A stretch of 59,025 nt of DNA from Bacteroidota bacterium (GCA_002748065.1 PDRJ01000033.1:1-59025); one strand, 5' to 3'; shown: positions 47,256 to 56,100, numbered from the stretch's first letter. Made by a program: numbers and translations. The notes: a model not told the origin generated them from the letters alone.

Positions 47256-48797
47256 ATGGAAATAGTGTTCTATGTTATTGTAGGGTTTGTAGGCTTAGGT
47301 ATTGGAATCTTTGCATCAACCACTTTTCTTCGAAAAATTCTTGAAAAAAAGAGTATTACCCTCGTAGAAGAAGCAAAAGAGAAGGGAGAGATCATAAAAA
47401 AGGAGAAGATCCTACAGGCCAAAGAAAAGTTTTTACAACTTAAAGCAGACCACGAAAAATTAATCAACGAAAAAAATGCCGTTCTCAACAAAACCGAAAA
47501 CAGACTAAAGCAGAAAGAACAGTCTTACAACCAGAAGATGGATGATTTCCACAAGAAACAAAAGGAGATCTCAGCCATCAAAGAGAACCTGGCACAACAG
47601 CTCAAACTGGTCTCAAAAAAACAAGAAGAGCTTGCAAGAATTCAGGAGGAGGAGATTGAGAAGTTAGAGTCTTTATCCGGGCTTAGCGCAGAAGAGGCCA
47701 AGAATCAACTGATTGAAAACCTCGTCAATGAATCAAAGACAGAGGCCATGGCTCACATCAAAGACATCATTGAGGAGTCTAAACTCACCGCCAACCGTGA
47801 AGCCAAAAAGATTGTCATCGAGACCATTCAGCGTACTGCTGCAGAGCAGGCCATCGAGAATAGTGTTTCTGTTTTCCATTTGGAGAATGATGAGATTAAA
47901 GGACGTATCATTGGACGTGAGGGGCGCAATATTCGGGCATTAGAAGCGCTTACCGGCGTGGAAATCATCATTGATGACTCCCCGGACACCATCATCCTCT
48001 CCGGTTTTGATCCAGTACGCCGCGAAATTGCTCGTCTCTCACTCCACAAACTGGTTTCAGACGGACGGATTCACCCTGCACGGATTGAAGAGGTGGTCAC
48101 AAAAACCACCAAACAGATTGAACAAGAAATCAATGAGACGGGGAAGAAGACCTGTATTGATTTGGGAATCCACGGACTACATCACGAATTGGTACGTCTT
48201 GTAGGGCGCATGCGCTATCGATCCAGCTACGGGCAGAACCTGCTCCAACATAGCCGCGAAGTGGCCAACCTTTGTGCTACCATGGCTGCAGAGCTGGGCC
48301 TCAACCCTAAGAAAGCAAAACGCGCAGGACTGCTCCATGACATAGGAAAGGTCTCGGACATGGATCCAGAACTTCCTCACGCACTGTTAGGCAAAAAATT
48401 AGCTGAAAAGTACAAAGAGAAAAGTGAAATTGCCAATGCCATCGGAGCGCACCATGATGAGATTGAGATGACGAGCCTTATCGCCCCCATCGTACAGGTT
48501 TGTGATGCTATCTCCGGAGCACGGCCTGGGGCTAGACGAGAAGTAGTAGAGGCCTACATTGAACGCCTTAACCATCTTGAAGAGTTAGCGCTATCCTATC
48601 CCGGAGTGGTAAAGACCTATGCCATTCAAGCAGGAAGAGAACTTCGAGTCATTGTGGGTGCTGACAAAATCTCGGATACCGAAGCGCAACAGATCTCCTT
48701 CGAACTAAGCAAGAAGATTCAGGATGAGATGACCTATCCGGGACAGATCAAGATCACGGTAATCAGGGAGACACGTGCGGTCAACTACGCCAAGTAA
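47256..48797 (+). CDS. rny: Ribonuclease Y
   Basis: A 513-residue membrane-anchored endoribonuclease that starts mRNA decay. The start at 47256 ([15 protein letters not shown]) gives the N-terminal membrane helix; the longer frame would begin inside the 6S RNA closing stem. Residues about 25-200 are coiled coil, then a KH domain ([19 protein letters not shown]) and an HD domain with the metal motif [10 protein letters not shown]. It continues to a conserved C-terminus ([12 protein letters not shown]). The length is normal. Confidence 0.95.
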   Translation: MEIVFYVIVGFVGLGIGIFASTTFLRKILEKKSITLVEEAKEKGEIIKKEKILQAKEKFLQLKADHEKLINEKNAVLNKTENRLKQKEQSYNQKMDDFHKKQKEISAIKENLAQQLKLVSKKQEELARIQEEEIEKLESLSGLSAEEAKNQLIENLVNESKTEAMAHIKDIIEESKLTANREAKKIVIETIQRTAAEQAIENSVSVFHLENDEIKGRIIGREGRNIRALEALTGVEIIIDDSPDTIILSGFDPVRREIARLSLHKLVSDGRIHPARIEEVVTKTTKQIEQEINETGKKTCIDLGIHGLHHELVRLVGRMRYRSSYGQNLLQHSREVANLCATMAAELGLNPKKAKRAGLLHDIGKVSDMDPELPHALLGKKLAEKYKEKSEIANAIGAHHDEIEMTSLIAPIVQVCDAISGARPGARREVVEAYIERLNHLEELALSYPGVVKTYAIQAGRELRVIVGADKISDTEAQQISFELSKKIQDEMTYPGQIKITVIRETRAVNYAK

Positions 48798-48860
48798 ACC
48801 CCGTAAAAAGGATCCCTAAGCCTCAACCAAACGGACTTTGCCCAAGCCATAAAAAAGCCC

Positions 48861-48964
48861 TTGGAGGCATCTCCAATAGCACATAAGATGCAGACATAAG
48901 AACCCTTTTCCTGCACTTTATGTGCATTGGCCTTATGGGAGAGACATCTCATAAGGGTTCCAAT
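48861..48964 (+). promoter_or_regulatory. Structured leader region upstream of mnmA
   Basis: Three consecutive hairpins: TTGGAG-GCAT-CTCCAA (48861-48876), TGCAC-TTTAT-GTGCA (48912-48926), and a longer one with ATTGGCCTTATGGGA against TCTCATAAGG and CCAAT (48926-48964). GAACCCTT (48900-48907) can also pair with AAGGGTTC (48953-48960), which excludes the third hairpin. There is no T run and no matching -7 box I can point to. Confidence 0.4.
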
Positions 48965-49008
48965 TGGTCAAAAACGGGCGTAATTTGTTACACATAAAAA
49001 ACCAAGGT

Positions 49009-50187
49009 ATGGCCAAAGTAATAGTAGGATTATCAGGAGGCGTAGACTCTAGTGTCGCCGCCTTACTCCTTAAAAAGCAGGGGCATGACGTCACAGGAAT
49101 GTTCATGGTCAACTGGCACGACAGAACAGGTACGCTCACCAGCAATTGCAGTTGGGAGGATGACTGGACACTTGCTCAGATGGTAGCTCATAAAATTGGG
49201 ATCCCCGTAATCAAAGTAGATCTCTCAGAAGAGTACCGCCAACGGGTAGTAGCGTATATGTTTGCCGAATACGAACGGGGGCGCACACCCAATCCCGATG
49301 TACTCTGTAACAGGGAGATCAAGTTCGACCGCTTTCTGCAGCTTGCTCTTGAATATGGAGCCGAGTATGTGGCCACCGGACATTACTGCCGTAAGGGGGA
49401 GACCACCGACAAATCAGGGGTTACCAGATACCGGTTGCTCGCGGGCAGGGATTCCAATAAGGATCAAAGCTATTTCTTATGCCAGCTCACCCAGGCACAG
49501 TTAGCCAAATCGCTCTTCCCCATTGGCGACCTCGAAAAACCGGAGGTCCGAAGGATTGCCGCCGAAGCAGGGCTGGCAACGGCAGACAGAAAAGATAGCC
49601 AGGGAATCTGTTTTGTGGGCAAAGTAGATCTCCCCACTTTTTTGCAACAACAGTTACGCCCGCGGAGGGGCCGTATCATGCTTATTGCACCAGAAGCTTC
49701 ACACTACACAAAGGAGATCGACTCCCAAAATCTCCCTGCGCTCGCTGCACCTTACCATTACGACCCTGAAGAGGGAGAGAAAGTAGGCACACACGACGGT
49801 GCTCATTTTTTTACCATTGGCCAGCGAAAAGGGCTTAACGTGGGAGGCATGAAGGAACCCCTTTTTGTCATTGGCACCCATATTGCTCGCAATGTGGTCT
49901 TCACCGGCATGGGAAAGAAGCACCCAGGCTTGTACCGAAGGGGACTTTTCATCAAGCGGGAAGAGCTACACTTTGTACGCCCTGACTTGACCCTCTCTCC
50001 TGGAGAGCTTCAGAAGGTACACGCACGGATCCGGTATCGACAACCGCTTCAGGAAGCAGTTATCCATTGCCGTGAAGAGGGGCTCTATATGATTTTCGAG
50101 GAGCCACAAAGAGCCGTTGCTCCGGGACAATTTGCCGCATGGTACATGGGCGACGAACTTGTCGGTTCCGGAGTCATCCAGCAATAG
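49009..50187 (+). CDS. mnmA: tRNA 2-thiouridylase MnmA
   Basis: A 392-residue enzyme that puts sulfur on U34 of tRNA-Glu, -Gln and -Lys using ATP and a persulfide donor. The PP-loop SGGVDSSVAALLL is present at the start, followed by NPDVLCNREIKF, which holds the nucleophile Cys, and KDSQGICFVG with the second catalytic Cys; ATGHY is also present. The start at 49009 (MAKVIVGLSGG) fits the family; an upstream ATG at 48964 lies in the structured leader. The length is slightly above the usual 360-370. Confidence 0.95.
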   Translation: MAKVIVGLSGGVDSSVAALLLKKQGHDVTGMFMVNWHDRTGTLTSNCSWEDDWTLAQMVAHKIGIPVIKVDLSEEYRQRVVAYMFAEYERGRTPNPDVLCNREIKFDRFLQLALEYGAEYVATGHYCRKGETTDKSGVTRYRLLAGRDSNKDQSYFLCQLTQAQLAKSLFPIGDLEKPEVRRIAAEAGLATADRKDSQGICFVGKVDLPTFLQQQLRPRRGRIMLIAPEASHYTKEIDSQNLPALAAPYHYDPEEGEKVGTHDGAHFFTIGQRKGLNVGGMKEPLFVIGTHIARNVVFTGMGKKHPGLYRRGLFIKREELHFVRPDLTLSPGELQKVHARIRYRQPLQEAVIHCREEGLYMIFEEPQRAVAPGQFAAWYMGDELVGSGVIQQ

Positions 50188-50227
50188 ATACACGCTACAA
50201 AAAAACGCCAAACACCTCGTTATGGGT

Positions 50228-50326
50228 ATCTGAAGAGAAACATAACGGAGAAGTTGGGCTTTATGGGCGGACTCTCATTAGTATCTGTCCATAAAGTCAG
50301 CGTTTTGAGAAGAGGCTGTATAGAAT
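50228..50326 (+). repeat. Two partial repeat copies in tandem (copy F)
   Basis: Positions 50228-50271 match the right end of the repeat (GAAGAGAAACATAACGGAGAAG, then GGCTTTATGGGCGG); 50277-50326 match its left end (TTAGTATCTGTCCATAAAGTCAGCGTTTTGAGAAGAGG, core ATCTGTCCATAAAGTC). The junction is the same as between copies C and D. Confidence 0.8.
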
Positions 50327-50420
50327 GGAGGAGACACATCCATGGAAGAGCACAAAGAAGAGCCCCTCCGTATAAGGATCAGAGAGGATCTGCAATGGCA
50401 ATCATCACTTACAACGACCC

Positions 50421-52088
50421 TTAAAAGAGGCCGGTAATATTTCCCTCTTCATCCACATCGATATGCTCTGCCGAGGGGGTCGCGGGTAATCCGGGCATAC
50501 GCATGATTGCACCGGTAATGGGCACAATAAAACCTGCACCGGAAGCGATCTCAATCTCACGCACAGTAACCACAAAATCTTTGGGTCGTCCCAGGAGGTG
50601 AGGATTGTCGGAAAGGGACTTCTGCGTTTTTGCGATACACACGGGAAGGCCTTCCAAGCCCAGTTCTACAATTTTCTTGAGGTCTCTCTTTGCTTTGGGA
50701 GTGTAATCGATGGCCTTAGCGCCATAGATTTTAGTGGCAACAGCTTCGATCTTACGTGGCACATCCCACGTCCAATCATACATAGGCTGGAATGTACTGG
50801 TACAACGGGTTGCCACATCCACCACCTTCTCCGCTAAGGCGATAGCGCCATCCCCTCCTCCGGCCCATACATCGGCCTCCACCGCCGCGATATGCAACTC
50901 CTGACACCGCTGCTTCACGTAGTCGAGTTCTTCTTGCGTATCGGTGGCAAACTTATTAATGGCCACCACGGCACAGACATTGAACTGACGCATATTTTCA
51001 ATGTGCTTCTCCAGGTTGACAATCCCTTTTTCCAACAGTTCCATGTTAGGCTCTTGTAATTGATCCATTGCGGCACCTCCATGGTATTTCATCGCTCGCA
51101 GTGTAGCGACCAACACCACTGCTCTGGGAGACAATCCTGCGTAACCGCACTTAATATCAAAGAACTTCTCCGCCCCTAAGTCAAAGCCAAACCCGGCCTC
51201 TGTAACCACATAGTCCGAGAGGGAGAGCCCCATACGCGTAGCGATCACGGAGTTTGTTCCTTGGGCAATATTGGCAAAGGGTCCTCCATGGATAATGGCC
51301 GGTGTACCTTCAATGGTTTGCACTAAGTTTGGCAAGATGGCATCTTTCAACAGGGCGGTCATGGCTCCATGGGCATTAAGATCGCGGGCATAGACCGGTT
51401 TTTTATCAAAGGTATATCCGATAAAAATCCTCCCCAGCTTCTCCTTGAGATCGCTGATACTCTCTGCGAGGCAGAGGATAGCCATAATCTCGGAGGCTGC
51501 CGTAATATCAAAACCGGTTTCACGGGGAATCCCCATGGTTCTTCCTCCCAAACCCACCACGGTGTGCCTGAGGGAGCGATCGTTCATATCCATTACCCGC
51601 TTCCACACTACGGTACGAGGATCAATCCCAAGGTTCCGTTTTGCGCTTTGAATATTATTATCAATCATCGCAGCAAGAAGGTTGTGTGCTCGTTCTATGG
51701 CTGCAAAATCACCCGTAAAGTGCAAATTGATGTCCTCCATAGGCAACACCTGAGAGTAGCCACCACCGGCCGCTCCCCCTTTGATCCCGAAAACCGGGCC
51801 TAAACTGGGCTCACGCAACACCACGGTAGTCTTTTTGCCTATTTTGTTCAACCCCTGTGCAAGACCTATGGAAACCGTTGTCTTTCCCTCTCCCGCAGGA
51901 GTCGGAGAGATAGCCGAAACCAAAATCAAGTTACTTTTCTCTCCCTTCTTCCGATCAATATACCTCAACGGAATCTTTGCCTTATACTTTCCGTAATGTA
52001 CAAGATCATCCTCGTTGATCCCCAACATATGCGCAATCTCATTGATCGGCTTCATCGTAGCACTTTTTGCAATATCAATATCATTCAT
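50421..52088 (-). CDS. fhs: Formate--tetrahydrofolate ligase
   Basis: A 555-residue ATP-dependent ligase that makes 10-formyltetrahydrofolate from formate. The P-loop PTPAGEGKTTVSIGLAQGL is at residue about 65, followed by REPSLGPVFGIKGGAAGGG and LHFTGDF. The C-terminal GLPVCIAKTQKSLSDNP and GAGFIVPITGAIMRMPGLP motifs are present. The length is typical. It serves one-carbon supply for purine synthesis or formate assimilation. It stands alone between mnmA and a repeat copy. Confidence 0.96.
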   Translation of the reverse strand: MNDIDIAKSATMKPINEIAHMLGINEDDLVHYGKYKAKIPLRYIDRKKGEKSNLILVSAISPTPAGEGKTTVSIGLAQGLNKIGKKTTVVLREPSLGPVFGIKGGAAGGGYSQVLPMEDINLHFTGDFAAIERAHNLLAAMIDNNIQSAKRNLGIDPRTVVWKRVMDMNDRSLRHTVVGLGGRTMGIPRETGFDITAASEIMAILCLAESISDLKEKLGRIFIGYTFDKKPVYARDLNAHGAMTALLKDAILPNLVQTIEGTPAIIHGGPFANIAQGTNSVIATRMGLSLSDYVVTEAGFGFDLGAEKFFDIKCGYAGLSPRAVVLVATLRAMKYHGGAAMDQLQEPNMELLEKGIVNLEKHIENMRQFNVCAVVAINKFATDTQEELDYVKQRCQELHIAAVEADVWAGGGDGAIALAEKVVDVATRCTSTFQPMYDWTWDVPRKIEAVATKIYGAKAIDYTPKAKRDLKKIVELGLEGLPVCIAKTQKSLSDNPHLLGRPKDFVVTVREIEIASGAGFIVPITGAIMRMPGLPATPSAEHIDVDEEGNITGLF

Positions 52089-52107
52089 AGCATTAAATTA
52101 TATTCTC

Positions 52108-52115
52108 CAAAGATA
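52108..52115 (-). promoter_or_regulatory. -7 box of fhs next to repeat copy G
   Basis: On the minus strand TATCTTTG matches TAnnTTTG, 20 bases before the fhs ATG. The expected -33 position falls at about 52134-52137, inside the terminal inverted repeat of copy G, and has no TTG. Confidence 0.5.
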
Positions 52116-52128
52116 AACAATTCAGGAA

Positions 52129-52282
52129 TTAGAGTCTGTCTATAAAATCCGACTTCTTCGTTACGCTTGTCTTCGAAATGGTCATTTACCTTAGTAAACT
52201 CCCCTATTTCAGCCTTCGCAAGCCTCGAATTCGAACTTTCTAGACAGCCTCTTCTCAAAACGCTGACTTTATGGACAGACAC
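52129..52282 (-). repeat. Complete copy G of the dispersed ~155-bp repeat
   Basis: Runs from TTAGAGTCTGTCTATAAAATCC to GCTGACTTTATGGACAGACAC (core GACTTTATGGACAGACAC). It holds the hairpin TTTAC-CTTA-GTAAA and CGAATTCGAAC. The right end continues into a further palindrome, AGACACGAATTCGTGTCT. Confidence 0.9.
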
Positions 52283-52449
52283 GAATTCGTGTCTGTGAGG
52301 GAACGTATTAATGTAATGCGATCATAATCCCGATCTTTTAACACCCGATAAAATACTGTTTTTCAGACTTTTTACAACAACAAAACCATATCCATAAAAG
52401 GAGGATGAAAAAAAAGATCGAAAAAAAACATTTTTTTTCACGGGTAGTA

Positions 52450-52479
52450 TTGCGAGAACAAAAAAAGGGCGTATATTTG
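52450..52479 (+). promoter_or_regulatory. Promoter of tRNA-Asp
   Basis: TTG at 52450-52452 and TATATTTG at 52472-52479, 19 bases apart, form a complete Bacteroidota promoter about 50 bases before the tRNA. Confidence 0.75.
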
Positions 52480-52528
52480 CATCCTCAAAAGGAACGAAAA
52501 GAAGAACAAAAAGTTGTTCAAAAGGCTT

Positions 52529-52602
52529 GGTCTGGTAGTTCAGTTGGTTAGAATACCTGCCTGTCACGCAGGGGGTCGCGAGTTCGAGTCTCGTCCAGAC
52601 CG
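52529..52602 (+). tRNA. tRNA-Asp (anticodon GTC)
   Basis: The acceptor GGTCTGG pairs with CCAGACC; D arm GTTC/GAAT has a G-T pair; the anticodon stem CCTGC/GCAGG closes a loop CTGTCAC with GTC; T arm CGCGA/TCTCG-like arm with loop TTCGAGT (GGGTCGCGAGTTCGAGTC); discriminator G, as usual for Asp. No CCA is encoded. Confidence 0.95.
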
Positions 52603-52610
52603 CAAAAAAA

Positions 52611-52638
52611 GAGGCTGCTTAAGCAGCCTCTTTTTTTT
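52611..52638 (+). terminator. Intrinsic terminator after tRNA-Asp
   Basis: GAGGCTGCTTAAGCAGCCTC is a perfect inverted repeat followed by eight T, and it is preceded by seven A. Confidence 0.9.
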
Positions 52639-52726
52639 ATCCCTCTACTTGCCCAAAGCGATCGCTATCACATAATTAGATCCCTTTCTTTCCAAGGGGT
52701 AACAGCGTTTAAATGTGGTATAGGGA

Positions 52727-52822
52727 TCAATCCCAAGACGCAACAAAAAGGAGGCCTCCAAACAGCGTTATTACAGACAGTAGCAACACAACAAGGCTCA
52801 ACAATTCTACTTTTCGTTTCAT
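52727..52822 (-). CDS. Possible 31-residue membrane peptide
   Basis: On the minus strand an ATG at 52822 opens a frame of 31 codons: MKRKVELL, then a hydrophobic stretch (SLVVLLLSVITLFGGLLFVA), then SWD and stop. A charged N-terminus plus one membrane helix fits a small membrane protein. There is no clear promoter and no recognised homolog. It is the only plausible coding sequence in the gap 52639-53063. The remainder of the gap shows nothing I can name. Confidence 0.3.
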   Translation of the reverse strand: MKRKVELLSLVVLLLSVITLFGGLLFVASWD

Positions 52823-53063
52823 CACAAGATTCCAATTTAATTACACATACCTTATTATGCAGAAAGAATAATTTTATGACCACCTAAAGCTTCCAAAACA
52901 CTAATATTCAACGTATTAAGATCTCACCTCTAATTTTACACCAACCGAAATGATCCTTGGCATAACCAAATATGGCAATTTGCATGCCCCCCTACTTCAA
53001 CATTTTAAAATCGTGATTTTTAATGATTTTTCTCCCCTCTCTCACACTCTCCTTTAAGCACTG

Positions 53064-53224
53064 TTTAGAGTCCGTCTATAAAGTCCGACTTCTTCGTTAT
53101 ACTTCTCTTCCAAATGGTCATTTACCTCAGTAAAACGCCCTATTTCCGCCTTCGCAAGCCTCGAATTCGAACTTTCTATGCAACCTCTTTTCAAAACGCT
53201 GACTTTATGGACAGACACTATTTA
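53064..53224 (-). repeat. Complete copy H of the dispersed ~155-bp repeat
   Basis: Runs from TTTAGAGTCCGTCTATAAAG to CTTTATGGACAGACACTATTTAG (core GACTTTATGGACAGACAC). It holds the hairpin TTTAC-CTCA-GTAAA. It lies about 90 bases upstream of the octaheme cytochrome gene. The gap between holds an A/T-rich promoter-like region with TACATTTA, one base off the -7 consensus. Confidence 0.9.
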
Positions 53225-53315
53225 GAATAAATATAAATTAACATTACATATCTAACTACATAGATATAAATTCATACATTTATCCCTTGAAAAATCATCT
53301 TGAAAAAAGAACGTA

Positions 53316-54863
53316 ATGAAGGGACGCGTATTACTCATTCTGTTTTTAGGATTTTTATGGGGAGGCTTACAGGCACAGGAAGAGGCCACTTTTTACACGC
53401 CAAGGAAAAAGGATCCTATGATGCAGAAATCATCTGTTGATCACCGTAAATTTGAGATTTTACAACAAAAATTCACCAATGCCCATGAGTTAACGGCGGC
53501 TTGTTTATCCTGCCACACAGAGAGGGGGAAAGAGATCATGGCCACTGCCCACTGGAAATGGGAACGTGAAACCTACTCCAAAAAACGGGGGATTGGTTCT
53601 CACGGAAAGAATGATCTCATCAACAACTTTTGCACCGGGATAGGGGGATCATGGGCAACTTGTACTCGTTGCCACATTGGTTACGGCTACGAGGATCCTC
53701 AGACCTTTGATTTTAAAAATGAGTTAAACATTGACTGTTTGGTCTGCCACGACAATTCAGGCACCTACCGAAAAGGAAAGGGGATGGCAGGTTACCCACA
53801 TCCTTCAGTAGATCTCTCCTTCGCAGCACAAAGCGTAGGGCTTCCCAAGCGGGAGAACTGCGGTGTATGCCACTTTTATAGTGCCGGAGGAAACAACGTC
53901 AAAAACGGAGCACTCGGCAACGTGCTTCTTGAGTGTTCCAGGGAGGTGGATATCCATATGTCTGCTGAGGGGGCAGATTTAGCTTGCGTAGAGTGTCATC
54001 GAGCGGATAAACACCAGATAAAGGGAAAGTACTACGGAGTATCCTCCATGAATAGAGACCGGGCAACCTGTACGCAATGTCACTCCCAACAACCCCACGA
54101 GGATTACGTAATCAATGAACACACCGTAAAGGTTAGCTGTCAGGCCTGTCACATCCCTACCTATGCCAAGGGTAATGATACGAAAACATCCTGGGATTGG
54201 TCTACGGCCACCAAGCTAGATGAAAATGGCAATCCTTTCTCCCTCGATGATGAGAGGGGAAATCACAGTTATCTCTCCATCAAAGGGAATTTCACCTGGG
54301 GGCATGACCTTGTTCCGGATTATGTCTGGTTTAACGGAACCGCTGATCACCTTCTACTCCCTGACAAGATTGATTCCACGGATATTCCGGTACAAATCAA
54401 CACCCTCTACGGGGAATATGCAGAGGATGAGGCTCAAATATGGCCCGTAAAGATTCACCGGGGCCGCCAGGCATGGGATCCGGTATTAAAACATATCATT
54501 CAGGTAAAACTGTGGGATAAGGAGAAAGGAAAGGGTGGACTTTGGAAAGACTTTGATTATGTAAGAGCCATTGAAGAGGGGACAAAAGCCACGAACATGC
54601 CATGGAGTGGTACCTACGACTTTGTGGATACGGAGATGACGCTCCTGCTCAGCCATATGGTAGCGCCCAAAGAGAGTGCCGTCACCTGTAAAGAGTGTCA
54701 TACTCGCGGCGACGGTCGCCTGGAGAAACTGGAAGGCTTTTACATGCCGGGGCGCAACTACAATGCAACGGTAGAGAAGGGCGGACTTCTCCTTATCATC
54801 ATGAGTTTACTGGGCGTGCTTATTCACGGCGGACTACGCATTTTCTTCTCAGGCAAACACTAA
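53316..54863 (+). CDS. Octaheme c-type cytochrome, tetrathionate reductase (OTR) family, membrane-anchored
   Basis: A 515-residue multiheme cytochrome with a signal peptide (MKGRVLLILFLGFLWGGLQAQ, of which only the first 20 residues are hydrophobic). Exactly eight CXXCH heme sites are present: residues 63, 116, 141, 182, 224, 252, 275 and 458. The seven-plus-one spacing matches the octaheme tetrathionate reductase family, which reduces tetrathionate and, in Shewanella, also nitrite and hydroxylamine in vitro. A C-terminal helix (GGLLLIIMSLLGVLIHGGL, about residues 489-507) would anchor it in the inner membrane, facing the periplasm. A cytochrome b gene follows 18 bases later and can pass quinol electrons to it. 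The physiological substrate is inferred to be a sulfur oxyanion from the neighbours. Confidence 0.92.
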   Translation: MKGRVLLILFLGFLWGGLQAQEEATFYTPRKKDPMMQKSSVDHRKFEILQQKFTNAHELTAACLSCHTERGKEIMATAHWKWERETYSKKRGIGSHGKNDLINNFCTGIGGSWATCTRCHIGYGYEDPQTFDFKNELNIDCLVCHDNSGTYRKGKGMAGYPHPSVDLSFAAQSVGLPKRENCGVCHFYSAGGNNVKNGALGNVLLECSREVDIHMSAEGADLACVECHRADKHQIKGKYYGVSSMNRDRATCTQCHSQQPHEDYVINEHTVKVSCQACHIPTYAKGNDTKTSWDWSTATKLDENGNPFSLDDERGNHSYLSIKGNFTWGHDLVPDYVWFNGTADHLLLPDKIDSTDIPVQINTLYGEYAEDEAQIWPVKIHRGRQAWDPVLKHIIQVKLWDKEKGKGGLWKDFDYVRAIEEGTKATNMPWSGTYDFVDTEMTLLLSHMVAPKESAVTCKECHTRGDGRLEKLEGFYMPGRNYNATVEKGGLLLIIMSLLGVLIHGGLRIFFSGKH

Positions 54864-54881
54864 CCCCTAACATCGATATCC

Positions 54882-55565
54882 ATGGAATCCAAACATAAAA
54901 AGAAAATATACCTCTATTATCAATTTGAAAGGTTTTGGCACTGGGCACAAGCGGCCTTAATCTTTCTCCTTATCGTCACCGGTTTCGAAATTCATTCAAC
55001 CTTTCATCTTTTTGGATACGACACTGCGGTAAGGTGGCACAACACAGCGGGATGGCTACTGATTGGGCTTATCATCACAGCTATCTTTTGGCACATTGTT
55101 ACGGGACAGTGGAAGAACTATGTTCCCACGACCAAGAAACTTTGGGAACAGGTTTTATACTATCTATTTGGGATTTTCCGCAATGCCCCCCACCCCACGC
55201 ATAAAACAATCACCAGCAAGCTCAACCCCTTGCAACGCATCGTTTATTTGGGTCTTAAGGTGGTGATTCTACCGGCCATGGTTCTGTCAGGACTGCTCTA
55301 TATGTTCTACCGTTTCCCTCAGGGAAGCCGTATTGCTTCCTTCTCCATTGGAGGCATTGAGCTGGAAACCATTGCCGTTATTCACACGGCAGGAGCTTTC
55401 CTTGTGGTGGCCTTTGTGATTATACACCTCTACCTGATCTCCACGGGGAGCACCCCCGGCTCTAACCTAAAAGCCATGATTACCGGTTGGGAGGACTTAG
55501 AGGAAGAGGAAGCTCATGAAGCAGAGGACCATAAGAAAAAAGAGAAGAAAGAGATACAACATTAA
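54882..55565 (+). CDS. Membrane cytochrome b (cytochrome b561/Ni-Fe hydrogenase b type)
   Basis: A 227-residue di-heme-type membrane protein with four helices. Probable heme-ligand histidines are in FERFWHWAQ, RWHNTAGW, FWHIVTG, VIHTAGAF and VIIHLYLI. The C-terminal 35 residues are highly charged (EDLEEEEAHEAEDHKKKEKK) and presumably cytoplasmic. It lies between the octaheme cytochrome and the YeeE-type genes, with gaps of 18-19 bases, and likely transfers electrons between quinone and the octaheme protein. Confidence 0.88.
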   Translation: MESKHKKKIYLYYQFERFWHWAQAALIFLLIVTGFEIHSTFHLFGYDTAVRWHNTAGWLLIGLIITAIFWHIVTGQWKNYVPTTKKLWEQVLYYLFGIFRNAPHPTHKTITSKLNPLQRIVYLGLKVVILPAMVLSGLLYMFYRFPQGSRIASFSIGGIELETIAVIHTAGAFLVVAFVIIHLYLISTGSTPGSNLKAMITGWEDLEEEEAHEAEDHKKKEKKEIQH

Positions 55566-55584
55566 CCCCCAATAGATTCGAGAC

Positions 55585-56100
55585 ATGGAAAAGAAGAACA
55601 ATTACATGAATCCATACCTGGCAGGAATCCTTTTAGGACTGGTTCTTTTGGCTGCGTTTTATCTCTCGGGGAGAGGGCTGGGAGCCAGTGGGGCCATGAA
55701 GAGTGTAGTGGTTGCAACGGTTGATAAGGTTGCGCCATCCCATACGGAAGCATCCTCCTTCTACAGTAAATACACCGGAGAGGGGAAGCATCCAATGATC
55801 TCTTGGCTTGTCTTCCTTGCCTTAGGGGTGATCATCGGAGCCAACTTTTCCGGTATTGCTTCCGGTAGAGCAGGCTTTTCCATTGAGAAGGGGCCTCGCA
55901 TCAAAAACAGGACACGGCTAATGATGGCTGTTTTAGGGGGCATCCTCTTCGGGGTCGGCGCCCAATTTGGACGGGGCTGTACTTCCGGTGCAGCGCTGAG
56001 TGGCATGGCAGTACTCTCCACGGCCGGATTCCTCTCCATGATCTCCATCTTTGGAACGGGGTATCTCGTTGCATGGGCACTAAAAAAATTCTGGGTATAA
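55585..56100 (+). CDS. YeeE/YedE-family sulfur transporter, N-terminal half
   Basis: A 171-residue membrane protein with about four helices. The motif FGRGCTSGAALSGMA carries the conserved Cys used by YeeE-type transporters to pass thiosulfate through the membrane by transient contacts. Single-chain YeeE is about 350 residues with two such halves; here the halves are separate genes, as in PmpA/PmpB pairs. The partner follows 21 bases later. Substrate (thiosulfate or another sulfane-sulfur compound) is inferred. Confidence 0.87.
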   Translation: MEKKNNYMNPYLAGILLGLVLLAAFYLSGRGLGASGAMKSVVVATVDKVAPSHTEASSFYSKYTGEGKHPMISWLVFLALGVIIGANFSGIASGRAGFSIEKGPRIKNRTRLMMAVLGGILFGVGAQFGRGCTSGAALSGMAVLSTAGFLSMISIFGTGYLVAWALKKFWV

